This document shows positions 51,383-60,405 of a stretch of 64,000 nt of DNA, one piece after another. Within the stretch, counting starts at the first letter, position 1. Each line of letters opens with the position of its first letter. A model generated the notes under the pieces. The model saw only the letters and a program-made list of their open reading frames with translations. It did not search any database and had not been told where the DNA came from. The position numbers and the translations under genes are program-made. The DNA lies in contig JAKASR010000013.1 in NCBI GenBank assembly GCA_021818955.1, positions 31,614 through 95,613 of the forward strand. The letters are read 5' to 3'. The DNA comes from Acidobacteriota bacterium (GTDB taxonomy: Bacteria > Acidobacteriota > Terriglobia > Terriglobales > SCQP01).

Positions 51383-52831
51383 TCAATTCGAATGCGCTTC
51401 GTGATGCACCCAGCGCTGGAAATGGAACCTTGTCACCGGAGTTATGACCAGCGGCGGCAGCCGGTTTTGCTTAAAGTTGAAACAGCCCAGCATGTCGTTG
51501 GCATGGGCATCGCGTTGAGTGAGCGCAGGCAGGCCATAGCGCACCTCGATCAGCTTCAGTGGCGAGGTGAAATCAAAGTAGGTATGGCAGATAAAACCCG
51601 GACGAACGTAAGGCGATAAAATGATCGTCGGAACGCGCGGGCCGTATCCGTAGCGGTCGACTTTGGGCGGCGGAACGTGATCATAAAACCCGCCAAAATC
51701 ATCCCAGGTCAGAATGATGACCGTGTCGTTCCAGTACGGGCTCTCCATGAGCGCATTGATCAGATGGGTCACATGCCACATGCCCTGTACCGTATCGTTG
51801 GGAGGGTGTTCACTGTTGAACGGATCCGGCACGATCCAGGAAACCGCCGGCAATTTATGATCATGTATATCCGTATAAAACTGCCCCAAATGCACCAAGT
51901 GCGCCATCAGACGCGGCTTTTGGCGAAACTCCACAAAACCCGGCAGTGGATTCCAAAGGGTGTGATGGTGTGGTTTCAATTCGTCATAATATTTCCAACT
52001 TACGTGCGCATGTTCGAGCAGTTGCACCATCGTGGGAAAGCTATATACATCGGCTTGTCCGGCGATTCCCGGCGGCGGATTGTTCACCATACCGCCTGAC
52101 TGCGCGGCCACGGTGTATAAATGATTGGGTTCGCTTGGCCCCATCAGGGATGAGAAAAAATCATCGCAAAGAGTGAAGCGATGGGCATATTCCCAATAAT
52201 TAGGGATATCCCGCCAATTGTAATACCCCATGGTGTTCAACACCCATTGGGGCGGACGGCCCCGTGGCGGCGTGCGGGCGAGGCGGTCGCGAAAATATCC
52301 AAAGCGTTCCGCTTCCCGTTGCCGCGGCACACGCCGGCCCCGCCGGCGCCGTGCCGTCGTATGCGGATGCACCAGTGCCGGATTGGGCCGTGGCACGGTC
52401 CCGTGCCAATAGAAATGCAGGGCCCGCGGCCATTCGGCCCATAGGAATCCATCCATCTTGCCGCCGTCATAAGCCGTGTGCGCGGCCTGCCAGCTATGGT
52501 TGAGATCGTGCGGCAGCGCCGTCGTCCGTAGATGAAAGGGCGCGATGCGCGGCTTGCCGCCAGGACGAAATGCCAGCCTGACCGCTTTCGAGATGCCCTT
52601 GGCGCCAGGAAATGTGCCGAAATAATTGTCGAAGGAGTGGTTTTCCTGAATGATGTATACAAAATGCCGCAAAGGCATGGACAGGCGGCGGTGTGGTTTG
52701 GCGCTCGGCTGTTTTATCGCTATAGCGCGCCGTTGGGGCATGGGCGCAAAGGCCAAGAATGCAACTGCAATCAGCAGCAGTGAATACTGTTGGCTATGCC
52801 AATGTCGTGAATGCATTTGATCTTGCACCAT
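51383..52831 (-). CDS. Exported phosphoesterase (phospholipase C/acid phosphatase AcpA family)
   Basis: A 482-residue secreted enzyme. The N-terminal hydrophobic stretch [16 protein letters not shown] serves as signal or anchor. The family start [24 protein letters not shown] contains the metal-binding [10 protein letters not shown] motif. [31 protein letters not shown] and [20 protein letters not shown] follow, with the DD and H residues that ligate the metal. It hydrolyses phosphate esters or phospholipids. AT-richer than the neighbours at its 5' end. The start ATG 52831 has a GAGG upstream; ATG 52816 is possible. Confidence 0.85.
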   Translation of the reverse strand: MVQDQMHSRHWHSQQYSLLLIAVAFLAFAPMPQRRAIAIKQPSAKPHRRLSMPLRHFVYIIQENHSFDNYFGTFPGAKGISKAVRLAFRPGGKPRIAPFHLRTTALPHDLNHSWQAAHTAYDGGKMDGFLWAEWPRALHFYWHGTVPRPNPALVHPHTTARRRRGRRVPRQREAERFGYFRDRLARTPPRGRPPQWVLNTMGYYNWRDIPNYWEYAHRFTLCDDFFSSLMGPSEPNHLYTVAAQSGGMVNNPPPGIAGQADVYSFPTMVQLLEHAHVSWKYYDELKPHHHTLWNPLPGFVEFRQKPRLMAHLVHLGQFYTDIHDHKLPAVSWIVPDPFNSEHPPNDTVQGMWHVTHLINALMESPYWNDTVIILTWDDFGGFYDHVPPPKVDRYGYGPRVPTIILSPYVRPGFICHTYFDFTSPLKLIEVRYGLPALTQRDAHANDMLGCFNFKQNRLPPLVITPVTRFHFQRWVHHEAHSN

Positions 52832-53099
52832 CCTCAGTTACGACTCTGAATGTATGTTAGTCGGTTTCAATCTCGAAGTGCAAAGAAATGAGAATAGTAT
52901 GCTGGCGGGCGTTCCGCGATCGGCATCATGCTGGGGATTTGCCCACGCCGATCGCGGCCTTGAGATGGCCTTTCAATCCACAAATCATGATCAATGATTA
53001 TCTTGTAAGTCAAAAGGAGTTCAATATTTTGATAGTTATCTGCATTTTACTTAAATAAGCCTTTGTTTGAATGTGCAACTACATCATGGACGGCCATAT
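52832..53099. other. AT-richer intergenic stretch
   Basis: 268 bases, low GC compared with the window, carrying the promoter region of the phosphoesterase gene and the 3' flank of the acylase gene. No named feature found. Confidence 0.5.
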
Positions 53100-55343
53100 T
53101 TACTGTCCGGGGTGGTACCGCCGCTCCACATTCCCCGCCAGTTGGTCGCGGTAAAAATACACCGGGCGCAGGTTGCCGGTCACATACCGCGCCGCCTGGT
53201 CGAAAAAGTGGGGCGAGCCCGGGTGCCCGCTTTCGCCGCCGGTGGATACCGCCCAGGCCTTCACCCGCGGCCCGAACTCCACCACCGCGATAAAGCTGTT
53301 GCCGAAATCGGCATACCATTTTTTGGTGTTGGGAAACGGATGCGAACCGTAGGCCGCCAGCGAGCCCCAGATCGAGGAGGTAAACGGCACCGGCAGGCTG
53401 GGCCGGGCGTCGGAAAAATGCGGATGGTTGATGCTGTCATCCAGCCGCTGGTAGCGGTTGATGTTGCCCCAGGGCGTCTGCCAGGTGCCGAAATCGGCGC
53501 GCAGCTTCTGCACCGCGTCGGCGAGCGAGCGCAGCAGTTGCGCGTCGCTTGCCCGCCGGGCGGTATAATCCTCGACGCTCATGTGGGCGGCGTCCGCCGC
53601 CGCGCCCAGCCGCCGGTAGGCGTCCGTCCCCCAAAAGATGGCCAGCGAAGTCGCTACCGAATCCATCCCCCAGCGGTCATTCCAGCCGCGCAGCACCGTG
53701 GCCGGCCCGGCAAGCCGCCGCCGCCGCGCGCTCGCTGCCGGCAAAGCGTCGTAGGCGCGCAGCAGCCGCGGTATCAGCCGCGCGAACGCCGGCAGGTAGC
53801 TGTCGAAACCGGCCGCCAGCAGCCGCGCCATGGTCCAGTTTTGGCTGCCGGTCAAGAGCCGCAGAGCGTGGTAGCCGCGCGGCGATTCTTCCCTGCCCCT
53901 GTCCACGTAGCGGGGAAAGTCCTGGCGCTTGGGGCTGTACCGCCCGGCCGCCGACCAGGGCCAGTTGTTGGAGTTGTACAGCCAGCCATTGGGCGGGTTC
54001 AGCAGGTGCGGCGTCTCCGCCAGCGAGAGCAGGCCGTGATAAGCGGTCGCCGGGTTGCTGCCATCCACCGGCTTAAACCAGTCGAACTGATTGCTGCGCT
54101 TCGGAATCCAGTCGGCATGCCAGTAGGCGATGTTGCCTTCGGCGTCGGCAAATATGGTGTTGTTCGAGGAGTTGGTGTGCAACTGCATCACCCGCCGGAA
54201 GGCGGCATAATCGCGCGCCTTCATCCGCCCCCAATCCTGCATCAGCGCCCGCATCGGACGCTGCATCAGGTGCACGCTCTCCCAGTGCGTGCCGATTTGG
54301 GCGATGATCGGCCCGTGTTGCGTATAAAACACCGTGAACACGCGCTGCGCCATGCCGCTGCGGGTCAGGTAAGGAATCGCCAGGCGCCGCGCCCGCACCG
54401 GCAGCTCGCGCGCGCCGTACCGGTAGACATAGCCCGAGCCCCGCCGCGCAACCGTTTCCAGAAAACGGTCCAAGTTCTGCACCCCGCTCGAGGTGTGCAT
54501 CCAGCCGCAGCTGCGGTTGAAGCCCTGGTAAATGAAAAACTGGCCCCAGGTCGCCGCCCCGTAGGCGTCCAGCCCCTGGTCGCTCGACATCTGCAACTCG
54601 GAACGGAAGTAGAACGAAACGTGCGGGTTGATATACAGCAGCGCATGATGGTCGAGCGCGATCTTGCCCGAAATGGCAATGCCGTTCGAGCCGCCCGGCT
54701 CGGCTAAATACCAGGGCTGGGCCTCGCCTGCGGCGGGGTGCGGATCGCGCTCGGCCAGATGCCGCGGCAGCCGCCCCTGCGCCGATTCGGCCGAATAAAA
54801 CGCCCGCAGCCGCCCCAGGTTGACTTCAAACATGTCGCCGCCAATGCTGCCTTCGGTAAACGCCAGCGCCATCCACGGCCGGAAATGCGTCAGCAGTTCC
54901 GGATGCGTCTGCGGATGCGTGTACAGGTAATAATTCAGGCCGTCGGCCCAGGCCGCCATCAGCCGCCGCAGCCAGAGCGGGCTGGCGGCGTATTTGGCTT
55001 TCAATACGCTCGGCCGCACGAACAACCGCACCAGCAAGTCGTTGTAGATCTTCGGCGCGCCTTGGACTTCGGCCGTGCGCCCCAGATTGATCAGGTAGTT
55101 CTTTTCGATGCGGTGAAAATCGTCTTCCGCCTGGGCATAGACCATGCCAAACACCGCGTCGGCGTCGGAGTGGCCGTGGATGTGGGCGATGCCGTAGCGG
55201 TCGCGCGTGATCATCACCGCGCGCGCCTCTTGCCGCCAGCGGGCCAGCTCCAGGGCGGCGGGACGATAGCGCGCCGGCGCCGCGGCCAATAGCGTCCCGG
55301 CGAATGCGAATAGCGGCAGCAGCGCAAATCCTGGTTTTTTCAT
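53100..55343 (-). CDS. Penicillin acylase family protein (Ntn amidohydrolase)
   Basis: A 747-residue periplasmic precursor with signal MKKPGFALLPLFAFAGTLLAAAP. The alpha-chain part has ITRDRYGIAHIHGHSDADAVFG and YAQAEDDFHRIEKNYL. The Ntn nucleophile is Ser219 in the PGGSNGIAISG motif, where autocatalytic cleavage would release the beta chain. LINPHVSFYF-like and GFNRSCGWMHTSSG blocks follow. Family members deacylate beta-lactams or acyl-homoserine lactones; the substrate here is unknown. Spacing to the next gene is 165 bp and holds a repeat copy. Confidence 0.85.
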   Translation of the reverse strand: MKKPGFALLPLFAFAGTLLAAAPARYRPAALELARWRQEARAVMITRDRYGIAHIHGHSDADAVFGMVYAQAEDDFHRIEKNYLINLGRTAEVQGAPKIYNDLLVRLFVRPSVLKAKYAASPLWLRRLMAAWADGLNYYLYTHPQTHPELLTHFRPWMALAFTEGSIGGDMFEVNLGRLRAFYSAESAQGRLPRHLAERDPHPAAGEAQPWYLAEPGGSNGIAISGKIALDHHALLYINPHVSFYFRSELQMSSDQGLDAYGAATWGQFFIYQGFNRSCGWMHTSSGVQNLDRFLETVARRGSGYVYRYGARELPVRARRLAIPYLTRSGMAQRVFTVFYTQHGPIIAQIGTHWESVHLMQRPMRALMQDWGRMKARDYAAFRRVMQLHTNSSNNTIFADAEGNIAYWHADWIPKRSNQFDWFKPVDGSNPATAYHGLLSLAETPHLLNPPNGWLYNSNNWPWSAAGRYSPKRQDFPRYVDRGREESPRGYHALRLLTGSQNWTMARLLAAGFDSYLPAFARLIPRLLRAYDALPAASARRRRLAGPATVLRGWNDRWGMDSVATSLAIFWGTDAYRRLGAAADAAHMSVEDYTARRASDAQLLRSLADAVQKLRADFGTWQTPWGNINRYQRLDDSINHPHFSDARPSLPVPFTSSIWGSLAAYGSHPFPNTKKWYADFGNSFIAVVEFGPRVKAWAVSTGGESGHPGSPHFFDQAARYVTGNLRPVYFYRDQLAGNVERRYHPGQ

Positions 55344-55432
55344 CGGCGAAAACAGTATAAGAGCAGCGGCTGGAAGAAAGAAGCCTGAAATCGGCGCCGG
55401 AACCGCAATAGGGCGCGGCTTGTTTTATCGAT

Positions 55433-55507
55433 TAGCGTTAATGGCCGGGTCGGATAGGAGTTTTCGTGGGCTAGCGTCAGCGCCGCTATCATCGGCGGCC
55501 GTGCCGC
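55433..55507 (-). repeat. Dispersed repeat, degenerate copy
   Basis: It contains AGCGTTAATGGCCGGGTCGG and GCGTCAGCGCCGC with the inner hairpins mostly lost. It ends immediately at the stop codon of the VWFA-like gene. Confidence 0.55.
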
Positions 55508-55508
55508 C

Positions 55509-57824
55509 TTATTGGTTTTTGCCTTGGCCTACGATGAATTTTACCGTCCCCGTTGCGCTTTCCTTCCCCGCATCGACTTTAACCTGCAACTGATAGGGGC
55601 CGGGCGCGAGTCCGGCCGAATCAATGCGGGCAAGGTAAGGTATGCGCCCGTGCGCATCCGGCGGCGGCAGCAAGCCCTGGCTGCCGGCAAAGGGCAAGCC
55701 CTGGCGGAAAAAATTGAGCGTGGCGTGGACCGGCGGCGCCCCTTTCGGCGCATACACAATGAAATAAAAGTTGAGCGGCTGGCCCTGGCGCGCGCGCAGC
55801 TTCTCCCCGGCGCTGGGAAACAGGCGCAGCATCTGCCCCTGCATTCGCAGATTGAAAGGATCGTAGGCCTCCGGCATGGCGCGCATCGGCAGCGCGCTGG
55901 TCACCGGCACGATGCTCGATAGCCGCAACGCGGCTTTTCTCTGCCCGCTGGCCGCCGCCGGCGCCGCCGTAACCTGGAAATGCTCGCTGGCCACGCTGGC
56001 CGCGCGCTCGTGCGGCTCGTAGATCGCCGTTTGTTCGGTGTAGTCGCCCCGCGGCAGGTGTACCGCGCGGTGCAGGACGATCGTCTTCGCCTGAATTTGC
56101 GCCCACCTCGCCGCCGGCGCCGACCACTCATATTGCCGGCTGAAATTGCGCACGATGCGGCCGCGGCGATCCCGTACCAGTTGCAAGATCACCAGGTGCA
56201 GCAGTTCGCGCCCCTTCAGCCGCGGGTCTTGCGCCACCTGCGCCCGGGACGCCGGATGCGCTTTCAGTCCCCTCAGCGGCGCCAAGGCGACTAGATCGAG
56301 CGTGGGCCGCGCTGGATTTTCGGGAAACTGGTAACTGGCCACGTGTATGGGAAAATCGTGCTTGGGTTGGCCCCGCAGCAACAGCGCGAGCGCCGGCAGC
56401 GCATACGCTGCCACCGGCGTGGGCGTGCGCGGAATGGCGTAATAGCCTTGGCGCGCCCGCACGGTCCAATCGGGATGCCCCACCACCCGGATCGCCAGCG
56501 TGTGATAGGTGCCATCCATCCCGGCTGCCGGTGAGTACGTCAGCTCATATTGATAGTGGAGATCGCCGGCCAGACGGCGCATGTCGGGCCCGAGATCGTT
56601 GCTGTGGGCCGAGAGAAAGCCGCCGGTATCCGCCGCCAGCGCTGCCAGCATGGTCAGCCGGCCGGAAAATATGGCGTTGGTGAGGGCATTGAATTCGTGC
56701 GCTTTGGCCGCCGAAACCTTCTCGTTCTGCTGCGTGGCGTTATCGTAGCTGACCGCCGTGGCGTAACTCAGGTTGTCGGCCTGCGTGGTCACGCCGGATT
56801 TCACGCTCAAGCCTTGCGGGTCCACCGGGTAGAAGCTCACGCCGGCGCGGTTGGCCTCGCGCACCAGCGCGCGGTACACCGGCGCGGTATTGTTGTTGAC
56901 CGGAAGCGACTGGCTGAAGTAGGCCACTTCTTTCCGCCCCGGCAGCGGCGCCAGCGCCCGCACAATCCGCTCCAGCCCGGTCAGGCTGCTCCAACTCCGC
57001 TGCTCGCGCTGCATATTGGCCACATTCAACAGGCTGCGCGCCATCAAATTGGTCAAAATTAAATCCACCCCCGACAGTCTTTGATAGGGATTGATCAGCG
57101 GCGGCTGCGTCACCGATGGATCGGTCGCCAGCGCTTGCGTGATCGCTTCCAGGTTCGGACCCGGCTGCTTGCCTTCCATGACCTGCATCGATTGCATCAC
57201 CTGCAGCATCTGGATCTCGGCTTTCCGCAGGCGGTTGCGGTAGTCGCGCCCGGCACGATGGGTGGCGGCGGCGATGGCCCGCAGCACCGGCGGGCGCGCG
57301 CGGGTGAAGTTTTGCAGCGGATCCAGCGCTTTCCCCTCCGCGAATACCGCGGCATAGTCGCGCGGCCCCAGATCGTGCAGCACCAGCGCCCGCGCCGCTT
57401 GTTCGGCCAGTTGTTCGCCGGCGGGGCCGATCCGATCGAAGACCAGCGCCACCAGGTTGAACGGCTGGGCGCGGAAGCGTGCCGGTTGCCGCAGGCGTCC
57501 TAATTGCGCCCATTGCCCGCGGGTCAGGTGTACCGAGGCCGGAATGCGGCGAAAGCTGAGGATCGTTTGCGGCTGGCGGTCGTCCAGCACCTGCAGTTCG
57601 CCGGGCCGCGGATGACGCACGATTTTGCCGTGCGCGTCGTTGACCACCAGATCGACCACCACCTCGCCGGTGGTTTTATGTATGCTCAGCGGCGATGGGC
57701 CTCGGCGCGCGGCGGCGGCTTTCTCGCCTGGCGCGGATTGTGCCCGGAGCCAAACTGGCGCGCTCAGCAATATGAGGGCGGCGAGCGGTCTGGATATCGG
57801 CCAACCTATGCCTCTTCGGGTCAT
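55509..57824 (-). CDS. Acidobacterial VWFA-type protein 1, exported
   Basis: About 771 residues from ATG 57824 (GGAGAGGGG upstream). The signal peptide PLAALILLSAPVWLRAQ is followed by the family's N-terminal region with LSIHKTTGEVVVDLVVNDAHGK. A VWA-like fold follows, in which the MIDAS DxSxS is replaced by VFDRIGPAGEQ, so metal binding is doubtful. LPGRKEVAYFSQSLPVNNNTAPVYRALVREANRAGVSFYPVDPQGL is the most conserved block. The C-terminal part has beta-sandwich-like sequence. Paralogue at 61086-63407 is similar throughout. Function unknown; probably envelope-located. Confidence 0.8.
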   Translation of the reverse strand: MTRRGIGWPISRPLAALILLSAPVWLRAQSAPGEKAAAARRGPSPLSIHKTTGEVVVDLVVNDAHGKIVRHPRPGELQVLDDRQPQTILSFRRIPASVHLTRGQWAQLGRLRQPARFRAQPFNLVALVFDRIGPAGEQLAEQAARALVLHDLGPRDYAAVFAEGKALDPLQNFTRARPPVLRAIAAATHRAGRDYRNRLRKAEIQMLQVMQSMQVMEGKQPGPNLEAITQALATDPSVTQPPLINPYQRLSGVDLILTNLMARSLLNVANMQREQRSWSSLTGLERIVRALAPLPGRKEVAYFSQSLPVNNNTAPVYRALVREANRAGVSFYPVDPQGLSVKSGVTTQADNLSYATAVSYDNATQQNEKVSAAKAHEFNALTNAIFSGRLTMLAALAADTGGFLSAHSNDLGPDMRRLAGDLHYQYELTYSPAAGMDGTYHTLAIRVVGHPDWTVRARQGYYAIPRTPTPVAAYALPALALLLRGQPKHDFPIHVASYQFPENPARPTLDLVALAPLRGLKAHPASRAQVAQDPRLKGRELLHLVILQLVRDRRGRIVRNFSRQYEWSAPAARWAQIQAKTIVLHRAVHLPRGDYTEQTAIYEPHERAASVASEHFQVTAAPAAASGQRKAALRLSSIVPVTSALPMRAMPEAYDPFNLRMQGQMLRLFPSAGEKLRARQGQPLNFYFIVYAPKGAPPVHATLNFFRQGLPFAGSQGLLPPPDAHGRIPYLARIDSAGLAPGPYQLQVKVDAGKESATGTVKFIVGQGKNQ

Positions 57825-57884
57825 ATCCCCTCTCCGCCACCGCAATGTAGATCATTTTGCTACCGCCGCCGCGGTAAAGTCCAG

Positions 57885-58229
57885 AAGCGTTAACGGCCGG
57901 GTCGGGCCGTAGTTTTCGTCATTGGCAATTTCGAAGAAATTGCCTCTAGCCTGCTCAATTTCGAGGAAATTGCCTCTAGCCTGCTCAATTTCGAAGAAAT
58001 TGCCTCTAGCCATGCTCGCCGGCCGGGTTCGCGCGGGGTTCCGGTTAGGTCCCGCGCCTGGGAACAACAATACAAAGCAATTCCGCAGGAATTGCATCAA
58101 GCCAGCCGGCAATTCCGCGGGCTTTGCGCCCCGCCATGCCCGGTATCCATGCGTTTTCGCCATGCGTCCGGTTTCGGCCGGACCTTTGCGAAAGCGTCAG
58201 CGCTTAAAAGTAAAAGCGGCCGAGCCGCC
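57885..58229 (-). repeat. Dispersed repeat, long inverted copy with 3x30-bp tandem insert
   Basis: Right end AAGCGTTAACGGCCGGGTCG, then CAATTTCGAAGAAATTGCCT repeated three times at a 30-bp period (57926-58015), GGCCGGGTTCGCGCGGGG, GGTCCCGCGCCTGGG, a CAATTCCGCAGGAATTGC hairpin, and the left half with the GTCCGG hairpin. It is the largest copy in the window. Confidence 0.85.
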
Positions 58230-58260
58230 CCTCGGGCGCTGCCCCTGAAGTTATGCGTGC

Positions 58261-58313
58261 CCACCCGCGAACGCTCGGGATGCTCGGCGTCGTAGAGCAG
58301 TTCGCCCGAGATC
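58261..58313 (-). repeat. 53-bp duplicated fragment of the yceI gene
   Basis: CCACCCGCGAACGCTCGGGA and the following 33 bases equal 60136-60188, internal to yceI (encoding the ISGELLYDAEHPERSRV section). It lies just upstream of the phosphoribosyltransferase gene, between a repeat copy and the cassette. Confidence 0.9.
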
Positions 58314-58364
58314 GTCTCCTTTCGGGGCCATGGCGCGTAAACTGTTCGTGGGCGGAGAGGCAAA

Positions 58365-58967
58365 ATGGAACAGTCGGTCAAAATCGACCCGTTGAAGCTC
58401 CCGGGACCATGGGAGGATGGGTTTGTTTTGGAACGACAGCACACCCTGAGCAGCGAGTTCTTGGGATACGATGGTCTTGGTAATCCGCAGTTCCATACAG
58501 TTCGTTCGGAGCTGGGTGAACTCGTGTTTCAGTTGAAAAATCGGGCCGATCAGAACGCGGTCGCTTCCATCGCGGCGACGGCTGTAAAATTCATCGTGAA
58601 CTGGAATCCAGTGTTCGATCTGATCGTACCTGTACCTCCATCCCGAAAACGCGTGACCTATCAGCCCGTTGAGGAGATTGCAAAAGCCATTGGCGCCCGA
58701 CTAGCGAAGCCGGTGATGATAGATGCCGTGAAAAAAGCGACCAACACACCAGAACTCAAGAACGTGTTCGACTACCAGGAGCGGATGAAGCTTCTGAATG
58801 GCGCATTCGAAATCGATGACGATGCTGTTCACAACAGACGCATTTTGCTTGTGGATGACTTGTATCGTTCGGGGGCAACCGTAACCGTCGTAACCAAGGC
58901 TATCCTTGCAGGCGGAGCGGCGGTAGTGTACTTACTTGCAATGACGAAGACACGAACGCGAACATGA
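58365..58967 (+). CDS. Phosphoribosyltransferase-domain protein (ComF/PRTase type)
   Basis: A 200-residue protein. The PRTase PRPP loop is clear as ILLVDDLYRSGATVT (about 169-183), and FDLIVPVPPSRKRVTYQPVEEIAKAIG resembles the ComF N-terminal part. It lacks the ComF zinc cysteines. The gene has lower GC than the region and a GGAGAGG ribosome site. It overlaps the next gene by ATGA, so the two are co-translated. Such PRTase-SLOG pairs are known in nucleotide-related conflict and metabolism systems; the specific role here is open. Confidence 0.8.
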   Translation: MEQSVKIDPLKLPGPWEDGFVLERQHTLSSEFLGYDGLGNPQFHTVRSELGELVFQLKNRADQNAVASIAATAVKFIVNWNPVFDLIVPVPPSRKRVTYQPVEEIAKAIGARLAKPVMIDAVKKATNTPELKNVFDYQERMKLLNGAFEIDDDAVHNRRILLVDDLYRSGATVTVVTKAILAGGAAVVYLLAMTKTRTRT

Positions 58968-59548
58968 CTAAAATCGTTATCGCCGGATCCCGGCGGCTGT
59001 CGCGCCTCAATGCCGAAATTAAACGCCGGATCGACACCATGATCGAAAAGGACTTCACTATTCTGGTCGGGGACGCGAATGGCGCCGATAAGACCGTCCA
59101 GCGCTACCTCGCCGAAAAAGCATACGGGAACGTCATCGTTTACTGTATGGTGGGCGACTGTCGCAACAACATCGCGGGTTGGCCGACCCGTGAAGTCGCT
59201 GCTCCTCGTGGAGTTCATGGCTTTGCCTACTATGCAACCAAGGACCTTGCGATGGTCGATGATGCCGCGTACGGGCTCATGCTTTGGGATGGTGAAAGCA
59301 AAGGCACGCTGAACGACGTAATTCAAATGGTCCGTCGGAACAAGCCAGTGGTCGTTTATCTTGCGACGAAGAAAATCTTCCAGAATCTGCGAACGGAAAG
59401 CGACATGGACCAGTTGTTCGCCAACTGCGACTCGACAAGTGTGCAACGTTTTGAGCGCGAACTGGGAATCGGAAACGGACCGAATCGAGTGCCGACATCC
59501 TTGATGACAACTCGGCTAAAACGAAGTAATTCTCGCTCTAGAATTTGA
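58964..59548 (+). CDS. SLOG/DprA-like Rossmann protein
   Basis: A 194-residue SLOG-superfamily protein: KIVIAGSRRLSR at the N-terminus (GSR), then ILVGDANGADKTVQRYLAEKAYG with the GDANGAD motif, and MVDDAAYGLMLWDGESKGTLNDV with GESKGT. These residues bind nucleotide ligands in SLOG proteins. The last 60 residues are poorly structured and probably unimportant. It ends just before a repeat copy. It is coupled by overlap with the PRTase gene and has similarly low GC, so both were acquired together. Confidence 0.75.
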   Translation: MTKIVIAGSRRLSRLNAEIKRRIDTMIEKDFTILVGDANGADKTVQRYLAEKAYGNVIVYCMVGDCRNNIAGWPTREVAAPRGVHGFAYYATKDLAMVDDAAYGLMLWDGESKGTLNDVIQMVRRNKPVVVYLATKKIFQNLRTESDMDQLFANCDSTSVQRFERELGIGNGPNRVPTSLMTTRLKRSNSRSRI

Positions 59549-59553
59549 TAGCA

Positions 59554-59630
59554 GCACGGCCGCTTTTACTTTTAGGCGCTGACGCTTTCGCAAAGGTCCG
59601 GCCGAAACCGGACGCATTGCGAATACTCTT
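59554..59630 (+). repeat. Dispersed repeat, left-half copy
   Basis: GCACGGCCGCTTTTACTTTT through GGCGCTGACGCTTTCGC to CCGGACGC. It follows the SLOG gene directly and together with 57885-58229 brackets the PRTase-SLOG cassette. Confidence 0.8.
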
Positions 59631-59686
59631 GGCGTTGGTTCGCGGCGGCGGCCGCCTGGTGAACTTATGCGCGTACGGCGTTCGAA

Positions 59687-59716
59687 CATCGGGCAGGCAA
59701 ATTTGCCTGCCCGATG
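59687..59716. terminator. 30-bp perfect palindrome downstream of yceI
   Basis: CATCGGGCAGGCAAA (59687-59701) is followed directly by its exact reverse complement to 59716. It forms a 13-bp stem with a four-base loop. It lies about 30 bases past the yceI stop, where a terminator or a binding site could act; there is no T-run. Confidence 0.45.
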
Positions 59717-59746
59717 CTCCGCGCCGCGCTTTCCCTGGCGCTGCGC

Positions 59747-60334
59747 TTAGCCCTCGGCCCGTACGAATTCCACATCCAGCGTGATGGCGGCCTCGTCGCC
59801 CACCAAGACCCCGCCGGCTTCGAGTGCGGCGTTCCACGTCAAGCCGAAATCCTTGCGGTTGATGCGGGTCGTGGCTTCAAGCCCCATGCGCATGCCCCCC
59901 CACGGGTCCTGCGCCGGTGCGCTGGGGCCTTCCACCGTGAAGCGAACCGGCCGGCTCGTTCCATGCAGGCTCAACTCGCCTTCGACCTCCAGGCGTCCGG
60001 GCGCGGTCGTGGCCACGCGGGTGGACCGGAACGTCAGTTGGGGAAAGCGCTCAACATCGAAAAAGTCCGGACTCTTCAAGTGCGCGTCGCGTTGCGGCTC
60101 GCGCGTGCTCAGCGTGGCGGCGTCAATCGCCGCTTCCACCCGCGAACGCTCGGGATGCTCGGCGTCGTAGAGCAGTTCGCCCGAGATCCCGCTGAATTCG
60201 CCTTTCACGTTGGCGATCATCATGTGCTTGATCTTGAACTGCGCGGTCGAGTGCGCCGCATCGATCCGCCAGCGGCTCAAGCCGCTGGCGGGGGAGGGGG
60301 CTGCGCTCGAGGTTGCGGTGAGAGGGGTGGTCAT
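59747..60334 (-). CDS. YceI-family protein
   Basis: A 195-residue lipocalin-like protein without a signal peptide in this start frame: WRIDAAHSTAQFKIKHMMIANVKGEF (residues 22-47), FDVERFPQLTFRST, and LEVEGELSLHGTSRPVRFTVEG, typical of YceI which binds isoprenoid-like ligands. It sits downstream of the MarR-type gene on the same strand with a palindromic operator in between. The 53-bp middle section is duplicated at 58261-58313. Confidence 0.9.
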   Translation of the reverse strand: MTTPLTATSSAAPSPASGLSRWRIDAAHSTAQFKIKHMMIANVKGEFSGISGELLYDAEHPERSRVEAAIDAATLSTREPQRDAHLKSPDFFDVERFPQLTFRSTRVATTAPGRLEVEGELSLHGTSRPVRFTVEGPSAPAQDPWGGMRMGLEATTRINRKDFGLTWNAALEAGGVLVGDEAAITLDVEFVRAEG

Positions 60335-60365
60335 GAGAAGGTCTCCTTATTTCTGTTTGAAGTAA

Positions 60366-60381
60366 TGTCGTTGTAACGACA
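60366..60381. promoter_or_regulatory. MarR-type operator upstream of yceI
   Basis: TGTCGTTGTAACGACA: perfect arms TGTCGTT/AACGACA around GT. It matches the site at 60909-60920 in its core CGTTRTAACG. Confidence 0.65.
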
Positions 60382-60405
60382 ATATCGGCAAAAAATTTTG
60401 GCGCC

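Noticed and set aside
53067..54707. 546-residue plus-strand frame opposite the penicillin acylase
   Set aside because: Arg/Pro/His-rich shadow with no start signal; the acylase on the other strand has clear motifs.
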